A stretch of 64,000 nt of DNA from Streptomyces sp. DH37. Its GTDB lineage: Bacteria > Actinomycetota > Actinomycetes > Streptomycetales > Streptomycetaceae. The notes beneath the pieces are model-generated. The model saw only the letters and a program-made list of their open reading frames with translations, had not been told where the DNA came from and ran no database searches. The stretch covers positions 1 through 64,000 of the forward strand of contig NZ_JARVKV010000026.1 of NCBI RefSeq assembly GCF_029813835.1, in the 5' to 3' direction. Within the stretch, counting starts at the first letter, position 1; every line of letters starts with the position of its first letter. Shown piece after piece: positions 27,508 to 36,252 of the stretch. A program made the position numbers and the translations under genes.

Positions 27508-27714
27508 TCAGCAGCAGCGGCTCTGCGGGTGCTCCTCCCGGTGCCGGGCGCGCTGCCGCTCGTAGTCGCGCCGGGAGGGCACGGGCTCGCCCGGGTGCTC
27601 GCTCAGGTGCTTCCGGCGGAAGCGCTCGTAGTCCGCCTCGCCGGAGATCTCCCGCAGGTACCAGCGGACGCCCCGCAGCAGTCGCGCCGCCCCGTCGAGC
27701 AGTGCGGCCGTCAT
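27508..27714 (-). CDS. YbdD/YjiX-family small protein, CstA partner
   Basis: This encodes 68 residues. RLLRGVRWYLREISGEADYERFRRKHL matches the YbdD/YjiX family that almost always follows cstA/btsT genes and is required for transport in E. coli. It ends SRCC. The ATG overlaps the cstA stop by 4 bases (ATGA), so the two are translated together. Confidence 0.88.
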   Translation of the reverse strand: MTAALLDGAARLLRGVRWYLREISGEADYERFRRKHLSEHPGEPVPSRRDYERQRARHREEHPQSRCC

Positions 27715-29855
27715 CGGTCCACCGCCCCCGCCGGCTCCTTCTCCCTCCCCGCCGACCACGAGGCCGGGACCTCGATCCGCGACTCGACGTAGGGCACCTC
27801 GGTGGTCGGCAGCGGCTCGGCCGACCGCACGGCGCGCACGCACACCACGGCGGCGTTGACGATCACGGCGGCGACGAGCACCAGGAACAGGGCCATGATC
27901 ACGCCGTCGACGGTCTGGTTGAGCACCACGGTGTGCATCTCGTCCATGGTCCTGGCCGGAGCCAGGACCTCGCCCGCCTCGATGGCGTCCGCGAAGCGCT
28001 CGCGGTTGGCGAAGAAACCGATCTTGGGGTCGTCGGAGAAGATCTTCTGCCAGCCGGCGGTGAAGGTGACCGCCACGTCCCAGACCAGCGGGATGCCGGT
28101 GACCCACGCCCAGCGCAGTTTCCCGGCCTTGATCAGCAGGGTGGTGGCGACGGTGAGGGCGATCGCGGCGAGCAGCTGGTTGGCGATCCCGAACAGCGGG
28201 AAGAGCTGGTTGATGCCGCCGAGCGGGTCGGTGACGCCGGCGTGGAGGAAGTAGCCCCAGGCGCCCACGACGAGGGCGCTGGTGATCCAGATGCCCGGCT
28301 TCCAGGTGACCCGGCCGATGGGCTTCCAGACGTTGCCCAGCATGTCCTGGAGCATGAAGCGGCCGACCCGGGTGCCCGCGTCCACCGTGGTGAGGATGAA
28401 CAGCGCCTCGAACATGATCGCGAAGTGGTACCAGAAGGCCTTCATCCCGGCGCCGCCGAACACCTGGGAGAAGATCTCCGCCATGCCGACGGCGAGGGTG
28501 GGCGCGCCACCGGTGCGCGCGATCAGGGTCTCCTCCTCGACGGCCTTGGCCGCCGCGGCCAGCTGATCGGGGCTGATGGTGAACCCCAGGTTCGCCACCG
28601 CCTGCGAGGCGCTCTCCACGGTGGAGCCCAGCAGGCCCGCCGGGGCGTTCATCGCGTAGTACAGACCCGGGTCGATGACGCACGCGGCGACCAGCGCCAT
28701 GACGGCGACGAAGGACTCCATCAGCATGGAGCCGTAGCCGATCATGCGGACCTGGGACTCCTTCTGGATCAGCTTCGGCGTGGTGCCGGAGGACACCAGC
28801 GCGTGGAAGCCGGACAGCGCGCCGCAGGCGATGGTGATGAACAGGAACGGGAACAGCGCCCCGGCGAAGACCGGCCCGTCGCCCGAGGAGGCGAAGGGGG
28901 TCACCGCGTCGGCCTTCAGCGTCGGCGCGGCGACCACCACGCCGACGGCCAGCAGCACGATCGTCCCCACCTTCATGAAGGTGGACAGGTAGTCGCGGGG
29001 GGCCAGGAGCATCCACACCGGGAGCACGGAGGCGACGAAGCCGTAGCCGATCAGGCAGAAGACCAGGGTCGTGGGGCTCCAGACGAAGGCGTCGGCCAGC
29101 GACGAGTCCTGGATCCAGCCTCCGCCGACGATCGCGAGCAGCAGCAGGGCCACGCCGATGACACTGGTCTCCAGGACCCGGCCCGGCCGCAGGTAGCGCA
29201 GGTAGAAGCCCATGAAGAAGGCGATGGGGATGGTCATGGCGACCGAGAAGGTGCCCCAGGGGGAGTGCGCCAGCGCGTTGACGACGACCAGCGCGAGCAC
29301 CGCCAGCAGGATGATCATGATGGCGAAGACGCCGATGAGCGCCGCGGCCCCGCCCACCCGGCCGATCTCGTCACGGGCCATCTGGCCCAGGCTCTTGCCG
29401 TCCCGGCGCATGGAGAAGAACAGGATCACCATGTCCTGGACCGCCCCGGCGAAGATCACGCCGACGACGATCCAGATGGTGCCCGGCAGGTAGCCCATCT
29501 GGGCCGCCAGCACCGGACCGACCAGCGGGCCGGCTCCCGCGATGGCGGCGAAGTGGTGGCCGAACAGCACCCGGCGGTCGGTGGGCTGGTAGTCGACGCC
29601 GTCCTCCAGCCGCTCGGCCGGGGTGGCGCGGGTGTCGTCGGGCTGCAGGACGCGCCGGGCGATGAAGCGCGAGTAGAAGCGGTAGGCGATGGCGTACGAG
29701 CCCAGGGCGGCGACCACCAACCAGATCGCGGATATCTCCTCGCCCCGCACGAGGGCCACCATGCCCCAGCCCACCGCTCCGAGCAGGGCGACGGCGGTCC
29801 ACAGCAGGATCGATCTGGGTCTGGTCGACGCGCCGGAGGCGGCGGGTGCGGGCAT
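27711..29855 (-). CDS. cstA: CstA-family carbon starvation transporter
   Basis: This encodes 714 residues, a polytopic membrane protein with about 16 helices. It has the CstA landmarks FGHHFAAIAGAGPLVGP (about 98-114) and SSGTTPKLI in mid-protein. E. coli homologues import pyruvate (BtsT, CstA) or peptides. A GAGGAG Shine-Dalgarno precedes the ATG. It is divergent from a sodium:solute symporter across 213 bp, so two uptake systems for small organic acids may share control. Confidence 0.93.
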   Translation of the reverse strand: MPAPAASGASTRPRSILLWTAVALLGAVGWGMVALVRGEEISAIWLVVAALGSYAIAYRFYSRFIARRVLQPDDTRATPAERLEDGVDYQPTDRRVLFGHHFAAIAGAGPLVGPVLAAQMGYLPGTIWIVVGVIFAGAVQDMVILFFSMRRDGKSLGQMARDEIGRVGGAAALIGVFAIMIILLAVLALVVVNALAHSPWGTFSVAMTIPIAFFMGFYLRYLRPGRVLETSVIGVALLLLAIVGGGWIQDSSLADAFVWSPTTLVFCLIGYGFVASVLPVWMLLAPRDYLSTFMKVGTIVLLAVGVVVAAPTLKADAVTPFASSGDGPVFAGALFPFLFITIACGALSGFHALVSSGTTPKLIQKESQVRMIGYGSMLMESFVAVMALVAACVIDPGLYYAMNAPAGLLGSTVESASQAVANLGFTISPDQLAAAAKAVEEETLIARTGGAPTLAVGMAEIFSQVFGGAGMKAFWYHFAIMFEALFILTTVDAGTRVGRFMLQDMLGNVWKPIGRVTWKPGIWITSALVVGAWGYFLHAGVTDPLGGINQLFPLFGIANQLLAAIALTVATTLLIKAGKLRWAWVTGIPLVWDVAVTFTAGWQKIFSDDPKIGFFANRERFADAIEAGEVLAPARTMDEMHTVVLNQTVDGVIMALFLVLVAAVIVNAAVVCVRAVRSAEPLPTTEVPYVESRIEVPASWSAGREKEPAGAVDR

Positions 29856-30068
29856 GACGGCTCCTCGTCTCGGTGGTTGCCTCGGTGACGGACGGTGCGG
29901 ACCACGGGCCGCGGAGGCCGCGGCCGGTGTGGTCTGTGCAAGAGTTGCCGCTCACCGCGATCGGGTTGACAACGGATTTCCGGCGGATTTCCCTGGTTCC
30001 CCTGCCGACGACGAGCAGGGGCCGGGCAACCGGCGAGCGGGGGAATCGCACTCCAAGGACGGTGAACG
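29856..30068. promoter_or_regulatory. Divergent promoter region for cstA and the symporter
   Basis: This 213-bp region includes a consensus -35 hexamer TTGACA at 29966-29971 oriented toward the symporter, with only a poor -10 at the expected spacing. It probably contains both promoters and any carbon-source operator. Confidence 0.4.
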
Positions 30069-31625
30069 ATGGCCGACGGCGCCATGGTCGCGGCGTTCCT
30101 CGCCGTCATCGGCGGAGCATCGCTCCTGGCCGTCACCGCCCGCCGCCTCCACGCCCGCGACCGCCTGCCGTCGCTGGAGGGCTGGGCGCTCGCCGACCGG
30201 AGCCTGGGCACCGCCTGGACCTGGCTGCTGCTCGGCGGCACGGTCTTCACCGCCTACACCTTCACGGCCGTGCCCGGGCTGGCCTACGGCAGCGGGGCCA
30301 CCGCCTTCTTCGCGCTCCCCTACACCGTGATCGTCTGCCCGCTGGCGTTCGTCCTGCTGCCCCGGCTGTGGTCCGTGGCCCGCCGCCACGGCTACGTCAC
30401 CGTGGCCGACTTCGTCCGCGGACGCTACGGGTCGCCGCCGCTGGCGCTGGTGGTCGCCCTCACCGGCATCCTCGCGACCATGCCGTACCTCGCCCTCCAA
30501 TTGCTGGGGATCCGCGCGGTGCTCACCGCGGGCGGCCTGTACCCGAGCGGGGCCGCCGGGGACCTGGCGATGGCCGCGCTGTTCGCGGGACTGGCGGTGG
30601 CCACCTACCGGCACGGTCTGCGGGCGCCCACCGTCATCTCCGCCCTCAAGGGCGTGGCCGTCTTCGGTTCGGTCCTGCTCACCGTCTGGCTGGTCCTGGA
30701 GCACCTGGGCGGGCCCGGCGCGGTCTTCGACGCGGCCGGGCGCACGCTCGCCGAGCGGGGGGCGGAGGGCGCCCCGCTCGTCCTCGCCCCGCACCAGCAG
30801 TCGGCCTTCGGCACCCTCGCGCTGGGCTCGGCGCTGGCCCTGCTGATGTACCCGCACGTGCTCACCGCCGGTTTCGCGGCCTCCGGCACCGGGGTGCTGC
30901 GCCGGGTCTCCATCGCCCTGCCCGCCTGGACGGCGGTGCTCGCCCTGTTCGGGCTGCTCGGCATCGCCGCCCTCGCCGCCGGGGTGCGCACCCCGCGCGG
31001 CGGTGCGGAGGCCGCGGTCCCCATGCTGGTCGACCGGCTGATGCCGGGACCGCTGGCCGGGCTGGTCCTCGGGGCGCTCGTGGTGGGCGCGCTGGTCCCG
31101 GCCGCCGTGATGTCGATCGCGGCCGCCACCTCCTTCGTGCGGAACGTGTACGTCGAGTACGTCCACCCCACCGCGACCCCCAAGCGCCAGGTCAGGATCG
31201 CCAAGGCGGTCTCGCTCACCGCCAAGGCGGGGGCGGTCGCCTTCGTGTTCGGCCTGCGCGACCAGGCCGCCGTCAACCTCCAGCTGCTGGGCGGCGTGTG
31301 GATCCTGCAGATCCTCCCGGCGGTGGCGGTCGGACTCTTCACCCGCCGCCTGCACCACCGCGCGCTGCTCGCCGGCTGGGCCACCGGGATGGCGGCCGGC
31401 ACCGTCATGGTCGTACGCGAGGGCTTCTCCCCGGTGGTGCCCTTCGGCCCGGCCGGCCTGGAGGTCTACGCCGGGCTCGCCGCCCTGCTGCTGAACCTGG
31501 CCGTCGCGGTGGCCGCCACCCCCCTCCTCGACCGCGCCGGGATCCCCCGGGGCCCGGACGCCACCACCCTTCCGCCCCGCATGGCCGTCAGACACCGCCC
31601 CGAGACGGGAGCGAACACTCCGTGA
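30069..31625 (+). CDS. Sodium:solute symporter family transporter
   Basis: This encodes 518 residues with about 13 membrane helices. The opening (GWALADRSLGTAWTWLLLGGTVFTAYTF) and YVTVADFVRGRYGS are typical of the SSS family branch that takes up short monocarboxylates. Homologues co-occur with cstA or acetyl-CoA synthetase genes. The exact substrate cannot be read from sequence. The stop overlaps the sigma-factor start (GTGA). Confidence 0.88.
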   Translation: MADGAMVAAFLAVIGGASLLAVTARRLHARDRLPSLEGWALADRSLGTAWTWLLLGGTVFTAYTFTAVPGLAYGSGATAFFALPYTVIVCPLAFVLLPRLWSVARRHGYVTVADFVRGRYGSPPLALVVALTGILATMPYLALQLLGIRAVLTAGGLYPSGAAGDLAMAALFAGLAVATYRHGLRAPTVISALKGVAVFGSVLLTVWLVLEHLGGPGAVFDAAGRTLAERGAEGAPLVLAPHQQSAFGTLALGSALALLMYPHVLTAGFAASGTGVLRRVSIALPAWTAVLALFGLLGIAALAAGVRTPRGGAEAAVPMLVDRLMPGPLAGLVLGALVVGALVPAAVMSIAAATSFVRNVYVEYVHPTATPKRQVRIAKAVSLTAKAGAVAFVFGLRDQAAVNLQLLGGVWILQILPAVAVGLFTRRLHHRALLAGWATGMAAGTVMVVREGFSPVVPFGPAGLEVYAGLAALLLNLAVAVAATPLLDRAGIPRGPDATTLPPRMAVRHRPETGANTP

Positions 31626-32287
31626 GACCCATCCGCACCCGGTCCGGGCGCACCGCCCGCGCCGCCGTCCTGCCGTCCGCCCGTCCGGCCCGCCCCGTCC
31701 GGCCCGCCCCGCCGGAGCCGCCGGAGCAGGAGCCCCCGGCTCCCGCTCCGGCGTCCGCGCCGGCGGTGCCGCCGCGGACGGACGCCGAGGAACTGGAGCC
31801 GGAACGCGAGGCGGCGGTGGCCCGGCTCTTCAGCCTCCACTACACGCCGATGCTGCGCCTGGCCACACTGCTGGGCGCCGACGACCCCGAGAACATCGTG
31901 GCCGAGGCGTACTACCAGATCTACCGGAAGTGGAGGAGGCTGCGCGAGCCCGGTTCCGCGGAGGCCTACCTGCGGTCGGTCGTCTGCAACCTGACCCGGA
32001 TGCGCATACGCCATCTCCAGGTGGCCCGCAGGCACATGGAGCCCCCGCCGTCCGAACCGGTCGCCTCCGCCGAGAACTCCGCGCTCCTCCGGGACGACCA
32101 GCGGGTGCTGATCGACGCACTCCAGCAGCTTCCCGCCCGGCAGCGCGAGGCCCTCGTCCTGCGCCACTGGCTGGGACTGAAGGAGAGCGAGATCGCCGCC
32201 GCCATGGGGATCTCGGCCGGTTCGGTCAAGACGCACACCTCGCGCGGCATCGCGGCCCTGACCCAGGCGATGGAGGCCCGGCGATGA
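31622..32287 (+). CDS. ECF/SigE-family RNA polymerase sigma factor
   Basis: This encodes 221 residues from a GTG. The first 55 are an Arg/Pro/Ala-rich extension. Region 2 follows (LFSLHYTPMLRLATLLGADDPENIVAEAYYQIYRKW, about 62-97), then region 4 (LPARQREALVLRHWLGLKESEIAAAMGISAGSVKTHTSRG, about 170-210). The start overlaps the symporter stop and the stop overlaps the next gene, so it is translationally coupled to a transporter. The N-terminal extension could be untranslated if a later start is used. Confidence 0.88.
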   Translation: MRPIRTRSGRTARAAVLPSARPARPVRPAPPEPPEQEPPAPAPASAPAVPPRTDAEELEPEREAAVARLFSLHYTPMLRLATLLGADDPENIVAEAYYQIYRKWRRLREPGSAEAYLRSVVCNLTRMRIRHLQVARRHMEPPPSEPVASAENSALLRDDQRVLIDALQQLPARQREALVLRHWLGLKESEIAAAMGISAGSVKTHTSRGIAALTQAMEARR

Positions 32288-32640
32288 GCGTTCCCCGGAT
32301 CCCCCGCACCCCCCGGACCCCCGGCGGTCCCGGTACGGAGGAGAGGCTGCGCGAGGCGCTGGAGGCCCTGGCGGGCGGCGTCCACGCGGCCCCCGACGCC
32401 TACCGCACCGCCCGCGGCGGCTGGCTCCGCCGGGAGCGCCGGCGCAGGCTGGTGCTGGCCGTCCTGGTCACCGTCGTCTTCCTGCTGGCCACGCTGACCG
32501 GCCTGTGGGTGCTCAACCAGGCCCCCTCCCGCCAGGGGCCGATCTTCAACGGCACCCCCGGCACCGCCGACACCGCCGGCACCGCCGCCGTGCCGGACGG
32601 ACCGCACCGCGGCGCCGCCGGGCCCGGTGGGGCGCCGTGA
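32284..32640 (+). CDS. One-helix membrane protein, candidate anti-sigma partner
   Basis: This encodes 118 residues. The cytoplasmic part (1-58) contains EERLREALEALAGGV and an Arg-rich stretch, one membrane helix lies at about 60-77, and a Gly/Thr/Pro-rich external tail follows. It overlaps the sigma-factor gene by 4 bases. The topology and coupling fit a sigma regulator, but there is no zinc-binding anti-sigma (HxxxCxxC) motif, so the role is inferred from context only. Confidence 0.65.
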   Translation: MSVPRIPRTPRTPGGPGTEERLREALEALAGGVHAAPDAYRTARGGWLRRERRRRLVLAVLVTVVFLLATLTGLWVLNQAPSRQGPIFNGTPGTADTAGTAAVPDGPHRGAAGPGGAP

Positions 32641-32752
32641 CGGGAACGCAGGGCGGCCACGGCGCCGGTGACGCGGGCCGGGACGGGCGGTCCGGGAGAC
32701 GTACGGACGGGCCGCGTGCCCGCGTCCTCGCGGCGCCGGGCAGGATGGTCCC

Positions 32753-33961
32753 GTGAACGCCGACCTCTCCGCCATCCGCGACGACTTCCCCGCCCTCGCC
32801 GAGGGCGTGGCCCACTTCGACGGGCCGGGCGGCACCCAGGTGCCCCGCCAGGTCGCCGAGGCGGTGGCCGCGGCCATGTGCTCGGGCATCTCCAACCGCG
32901 GCACGGTGACCGCGGCGGAGCGCCGCGCCGAGCGGGTGGTCGCCGAGGCGCGCCGGGCGGTCGCGGACCTGCTGGGCTGCGACGCGCGCGGGGTGGTCTT
33001 CGCGCGGTCGGCGACGCAGGCCACGTACGACGTCGCGCGGGCCCTGGCCAAGGGGTGGAGGGCCGGCGACGAGGTCGTCGTCACGCGGCTCGACCACGAC
33101 TCCAACATCCGCCCCTGGATCCAGGCGGCCGAGTCCGCCGGGGCGGTGGTCCGGTGGGCCGACTTCGACCCGTCGACGGGGGAGCTGACCGCCGACGACA
33201 TCCGGGCCCGGATCACCGGCCGCACCAGACTGGTCGCGGTCACCGGGGCCTCGAACGTCCTGGGGACGCGCCCCGACGTCCCGGCGATCGCCGACGCGGT
33301 CCACGCGGCGGGGGCGCTGCTGTACGTCGACGGCGTGCACCTGACCCCGCACACGCCGGTCGACGTCGCCGCGCTGGGGGCCGACTTCTACACCTGCTCG
33401 CCCTACAAGTTCTTCGGCCCCCACCACGGGGTGGTCGTCGCCGCGCCCGCGCTGCTGGCCGGACTGCGCCCGGACAAGCTGCTGCCCTCCACCGACGACG
33501 TCCCCGAGCGCTTCGAGCTGGGCACCCTGCCGTACGAACTCCTCGCGGGCACCACGGCCGCCGTGGACTACATCGCCTCCATCGCCCCCTCCGCCTCCCC
33601 GGCACGGGACCGGCGCGATCGCGTCCTGGAGTCGATGCGGGCCGTCGAGGCCCATGAGGAGCGGCTGTTCGCCCGGCTGCTCGACGGACTGTCGCGGATC
33701 GGGCGCGTACGCCTGCACGGCGCGCCGGAACGCCGCACGCCGACGGTGTTCCTCTCCGTGGACGGCGTCGCAGGCCGGGAGGTCCACGAGCGTCTGGCCC
33801 GGCTCGGCGTGAACGCGCCCGCGAGCCACTTCTACGCGCTGGAGGCGTCGCGCCGGCTGGGGCTCGGCGACGCCGGGGCGGTACGGGCCGGGCTGGCGCC
33901 GTACACGAATGCGGAGGACGTCGACCGGCTGCTCGCGGGGCTGGAGGAGATCGCCGGCTGA
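32753..33961 (+). CDS. Cysteine desulfurase-like class-V aminotransferase
   Basis: This encodes 402 residues, a PLP-dependent fold-type I protein. VARSATQATYDVARAL-type cofactor loops and SPYKFFGPHHG, which holds the probable Schiff-base lysine, place it in the cysteine desulfurase-like subfamily (TIGR01976 type) rather than true IscS/SufS. There are no neighbouring Fe-S assembly genes. The start is a GTG. The substrate is not known. Confidence 0.85.
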   Translation: MNADLSAIRDDFPALAEGVAHFDGPGGTQVPRQVAEAVAAAMCSGISNRGTVTAAERRAERVVAEARRAVADLLGCDARGVVFARSATQATYDVARALAKGWRAGDEVVVTRLDHDSNIRPWIQAAESAGAVVRWADFDPSTGELTADDIRARITGRTRLVAVTGASNVLGTRPDVPAIADAVHAAGALLYVDGVHLTPHTPVDVAALGADFYTCSPYKFFGPHHGVVVAAPALLAGLRPDKLLPSTDDVPERFELGTLPYELLAGTTAAVDYIASIAPSASPARDRRDRVLESMRAVEAHEERLFARLLDGLSRIGRVRLHGAPERRTPTVFLSVDGVAGREVHERLARLGVNAPASHFYALEASRRLGLGDAGAVRAGLAPYTNAEDVDRLLAGLEEIAG

Positions 33962-33962
33962 G

Positions 33963-34469
33963 ACCGGCGCGCCCGCGCCGCTCGTCGGCTTCTCCAGGAC
34001 GGCGGTCGACGGGGCCGACGCGGTCAGCCTCGCCGTCTCCGCCGCGGTGCTCCCGGTACGTGAGCCCACCGGCGTGCTGCCGCCCCTGCTGCCGGTGGGG
34101 GACGCGGTCGCCGTGGTCGCCTACCGCCGGCACGCGCACGGGCCGACGCCGCTGCGCCCGTTCCCCGCGGTGGCCGTCGGCGTCGTGGCCGGGACGGCGT
34201 TCACGGCGTGGGCCGGCGACACGGTGATCCGGCGCTCGATCGGCGCGATCCCGCTCCTCATGGCCGCCGTGGCGCTGTGGCGGCGCCGCGTGGCCGCCGA
34301 CGGCGACGGGCCGGGGGAGGCGCCCGGGCGCTCCGCGGCCGGCTCGTACGGGGTGCTGGGCGGCGCGTTCGCCGGCCGCGCGGTCGTCGCCCGGATCGAC
34401 CAGAAGCCCTTCGACCGGCTGGTGACCGCGGCGACGACCGCAGGGGGACCGCACCTGCTGCTGCTCTGA
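33963..34469 (+). pseudogene. Internally deleted TauE/SafE (TSUP) exporter remnant
   Basis: In one frame, GFSRTAVDGADAVSLAV opens like a TSUP family membrane protein, followed by LLPVGDAVAVVAYRRHAHGP and SYGVLGG. The sequence then jumps directly to a normal C-terminus (AGRAVVARIDQKPFDRLV). The middle third (about 75 residues, including the second conserved block) is missing, and no start codon lies at the expected place after the preceding stop. The frame is intact across the joint, so this is a clean internal deletion plus loss of the 5' end. The protein is unlikely to work as a transporter. Confidence 0.7.
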
Positions 34470-34524
34470 GGCCGGGACGCCCGCTCCCGTCCCGGCCCCC
34501 ACGCCCCTCGCCGGGGCCGGGCGG

Positions 34525-35028
34525 TCAACTCCCCTTGGACTCCACGATCTTGCGGACGTTCTCGACGCTTCCGCAGCCGGCGTCCAGGTGCTCGGCGCGC
34601 GCCTCGGCGAAGGCCTTCCCGAGTGCGGCGCGCCGGCTGTCGGCGACGTTCTCGCGGGCGTCGTTGAGCAGGGTGCGCTCCTCCTCGTCCGCGTGGTGGT
34701 TGACGGCCGTGACGAGTTCCTCCAGCTTCTCGTCCCACTCGTCGGAGGAGGTGTCCTCCACCTCCAGCAGGGCGAGCAGCGCCTCGTTGGCCTCGCTGTG
34801 CTCGTGCACGCTGTGCTCGACGTCCTCGTCGTCGACGTTCTTGTAGCGCCGCAGGGCGGGGTAGACCTTCTCCTCCTCGGCCAGGGAGTGGGCGACCAGC
34901 AGAGCGGCGAACTCGCCCAGCGCCCCGGCCCGGTCGGCCTCGGCGTTGCGCATCGTGCGGAACAGGTCCTCCATCCTGCGGTGGTCGCGCAGGATCAGCT
35001 CGACGACGTCGGACGTGGCGGGAGGCAT
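34525..35028 (-). CDS. Hemerythrin HHE-domain protein
   Basis: This encodes 167 residues with GAGGAG upstream of the ATG. It is a four-helix bundle with the iron-ligand pattern DHRRMEDLF (about residue 15), HSLAEEEKVYP (about 47), HEHSEANEAL (about 74) and HHADEEERTLL (about 112). Such proteins bind a di-iron centre and are linked to oxygen, NO or redox sensing. It is transcribed alone. Confidence 0.9.
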   Translation of the reverse strand: MPPATSDVVELILRDHRRMEDLFRTMRNAEADRAGALGEFAALLVAHSLAEEEKVYPALRRYKNVDDEDVEHSVHEHSEANEALLALLEVEDTSSDEWDEKLEELVTAVNHHADEEERTLLNDARENVADSRRAALGKAFAEARAEHLDAGCGSVENVRKIVESKGS

Positions 35029-35276
35029 GTGGACTCCTCGGCAGAGACGGAACGGACGAAGTGGTCGACCGCTCCGCCGGATACCCCGTTTCCCCGGGCG
35101 GACACACCTTGATCGACATCCGCGGACCGGCCGCCCGGCGCCCGCTCGCGGCACGGCCGGCTCACGCCGTGCCCGTCCGCGACACCCGCCTGCCCCGTCC
35201 CGGCCCTGCCCCCGTCCCGGTCCGCCGCGCGCCGGGCCCGCCCGCCGGCGCGGCCTCCCGGCGTACAGTGGCAGGC

Positions 35277-36167
35277 ATGGCGGTCGGCACACCGGCGGTC
35301 CCCGGTCTCGACACGGTGCGGCGCCGGCTGGGTGCGGAGCTGTTCGCCCGGGTCGCCGGACCGCGGGGAGCGGCCACCCGGTCGCGCATCCACGACACGC
35401 CCGGACCCCGGTGGTTCGGGCCCGACCGGCCGATCCGCGAGGTGCACGGTGACGCGTCCATGTTCGTGGGCGGTCTACGCGCCCTGCTCCTCCAGTCCCT
35501 GCACCCCCTGGCCATGGCCGCGGTCGCGGCCCACTCGGGCTACCGGGGCGACCCCTGGGGCCGGTTGCAGCGCACCAGCACCTTCCTGGCGGTGACGACG
35601 TTCGGCACCGCCGAGGACGCGGAGCGGGCGGTCGGCCGGGTGAGGGCGGTGCACCGGCGGGTGCGCGGCACCACCCCGGAGGGTGAGGAGTACGCCGCCT
35701 CCGATCCGCACCTGCTGGGCTGGGTGCACGTCGCCGAGGTCGACAGCTTCCTGCGCGCCCACCGGCGCTACGGCGCCCGGCCGCTGGACGACGCCGGATA
35801 CGACGGGTACGTCGCGGACGCCGCCCGGGTGGCCGCGGCGCTCGGTGTGCGCGACCCGCCCACCGACCAGGCCGCACTCGCCGCCCGGCTCGACGGCTAC
35901 CGGGCCGAGCTGCGGGCCACCCCGCAGGCCCGGGAGGCCGCCCGGTTCCTCCTCCGCCACCCTCCGCTGCCCTGGGCCGCCCGTCCGCCGTACGGCGTGC
36001 TCGCCGCCAGCGCCGTGGCCCTGCTGCCGCGCTGGGCCCGCGATCCGCTGCGGCTGCCGTACCTCCCGGTGGTCGAGGGGACCGCCGTACGGCTCGCCGG
36101 GCACGGGCTCACCAGGACGATCCGCTGGGTGATGGCCCCTCCGCCGCCCCCGCCCCCGGACCGCTGA
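35277..36167 (+). CDS. MpaB-family oxygenase (DUF2236)
   Basis: This encodes 296 residues. REVHGDASMFVGGLRALLLQSLHPLAMAAVAAHSGYRGDPWGRLQRT (about 52-98) carries the His/Arg pattern of the MpaB/latex-clearing-protein family, which binds a b-type haem and oxidises lipophilic substrates. HVAEVDSFLRAHRRYG follows. It ends in a poly-Pro tail. An in-frame upstream region back to 35061 is open but has poor start signals. A strong terminator follows. Confidence 0.85.
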   Translation: MAVGTPAVPGLDTVRRRLGAELFARVAGPRGAATRSRIHDTPGPRWFGPDRPIREVHGDASMFVGGLRALLLQSLHPLAMAAVAAHSGYRGDPWGRLQRTSTFLAVTTFGTAEDAERAVGRVRAVHRRVRGTTPEGEEYAASDPHLLGWVHVAEVDSFLRAHRRYGARPLDDAGYDGYVADAARVAAALGVRDPPTDQAALAARLDGYRAELRATPQAREAARFLLRHPPLPWAARPPYGVLAASAVALLPRWARDPLRLPYLPVVEGTAVRLAGHGLTRTIRWVMAPPPPPPPDR

Positions 36168-36208
36168 CGGGCCGCCCCCCCCGCGGCGCGTGGCCGGGAC
36201 GTCACCGT

Positions 36209-36244
36209 GCGGCGGGGGCCGGCCCGTTCGCCGGCCCCCGCCGC
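36209..36244. terminator. Bidirectional terminator hairpin
   Basis: A perfect 15-bp stem with a 6-nt loop lies between the convergent stops at 36167 and 36253, so it ends both the oxygenase gene and the spore-pigment operon. Confidence 0.9.
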
Positions 36245-36252
36245 CGCGCACG

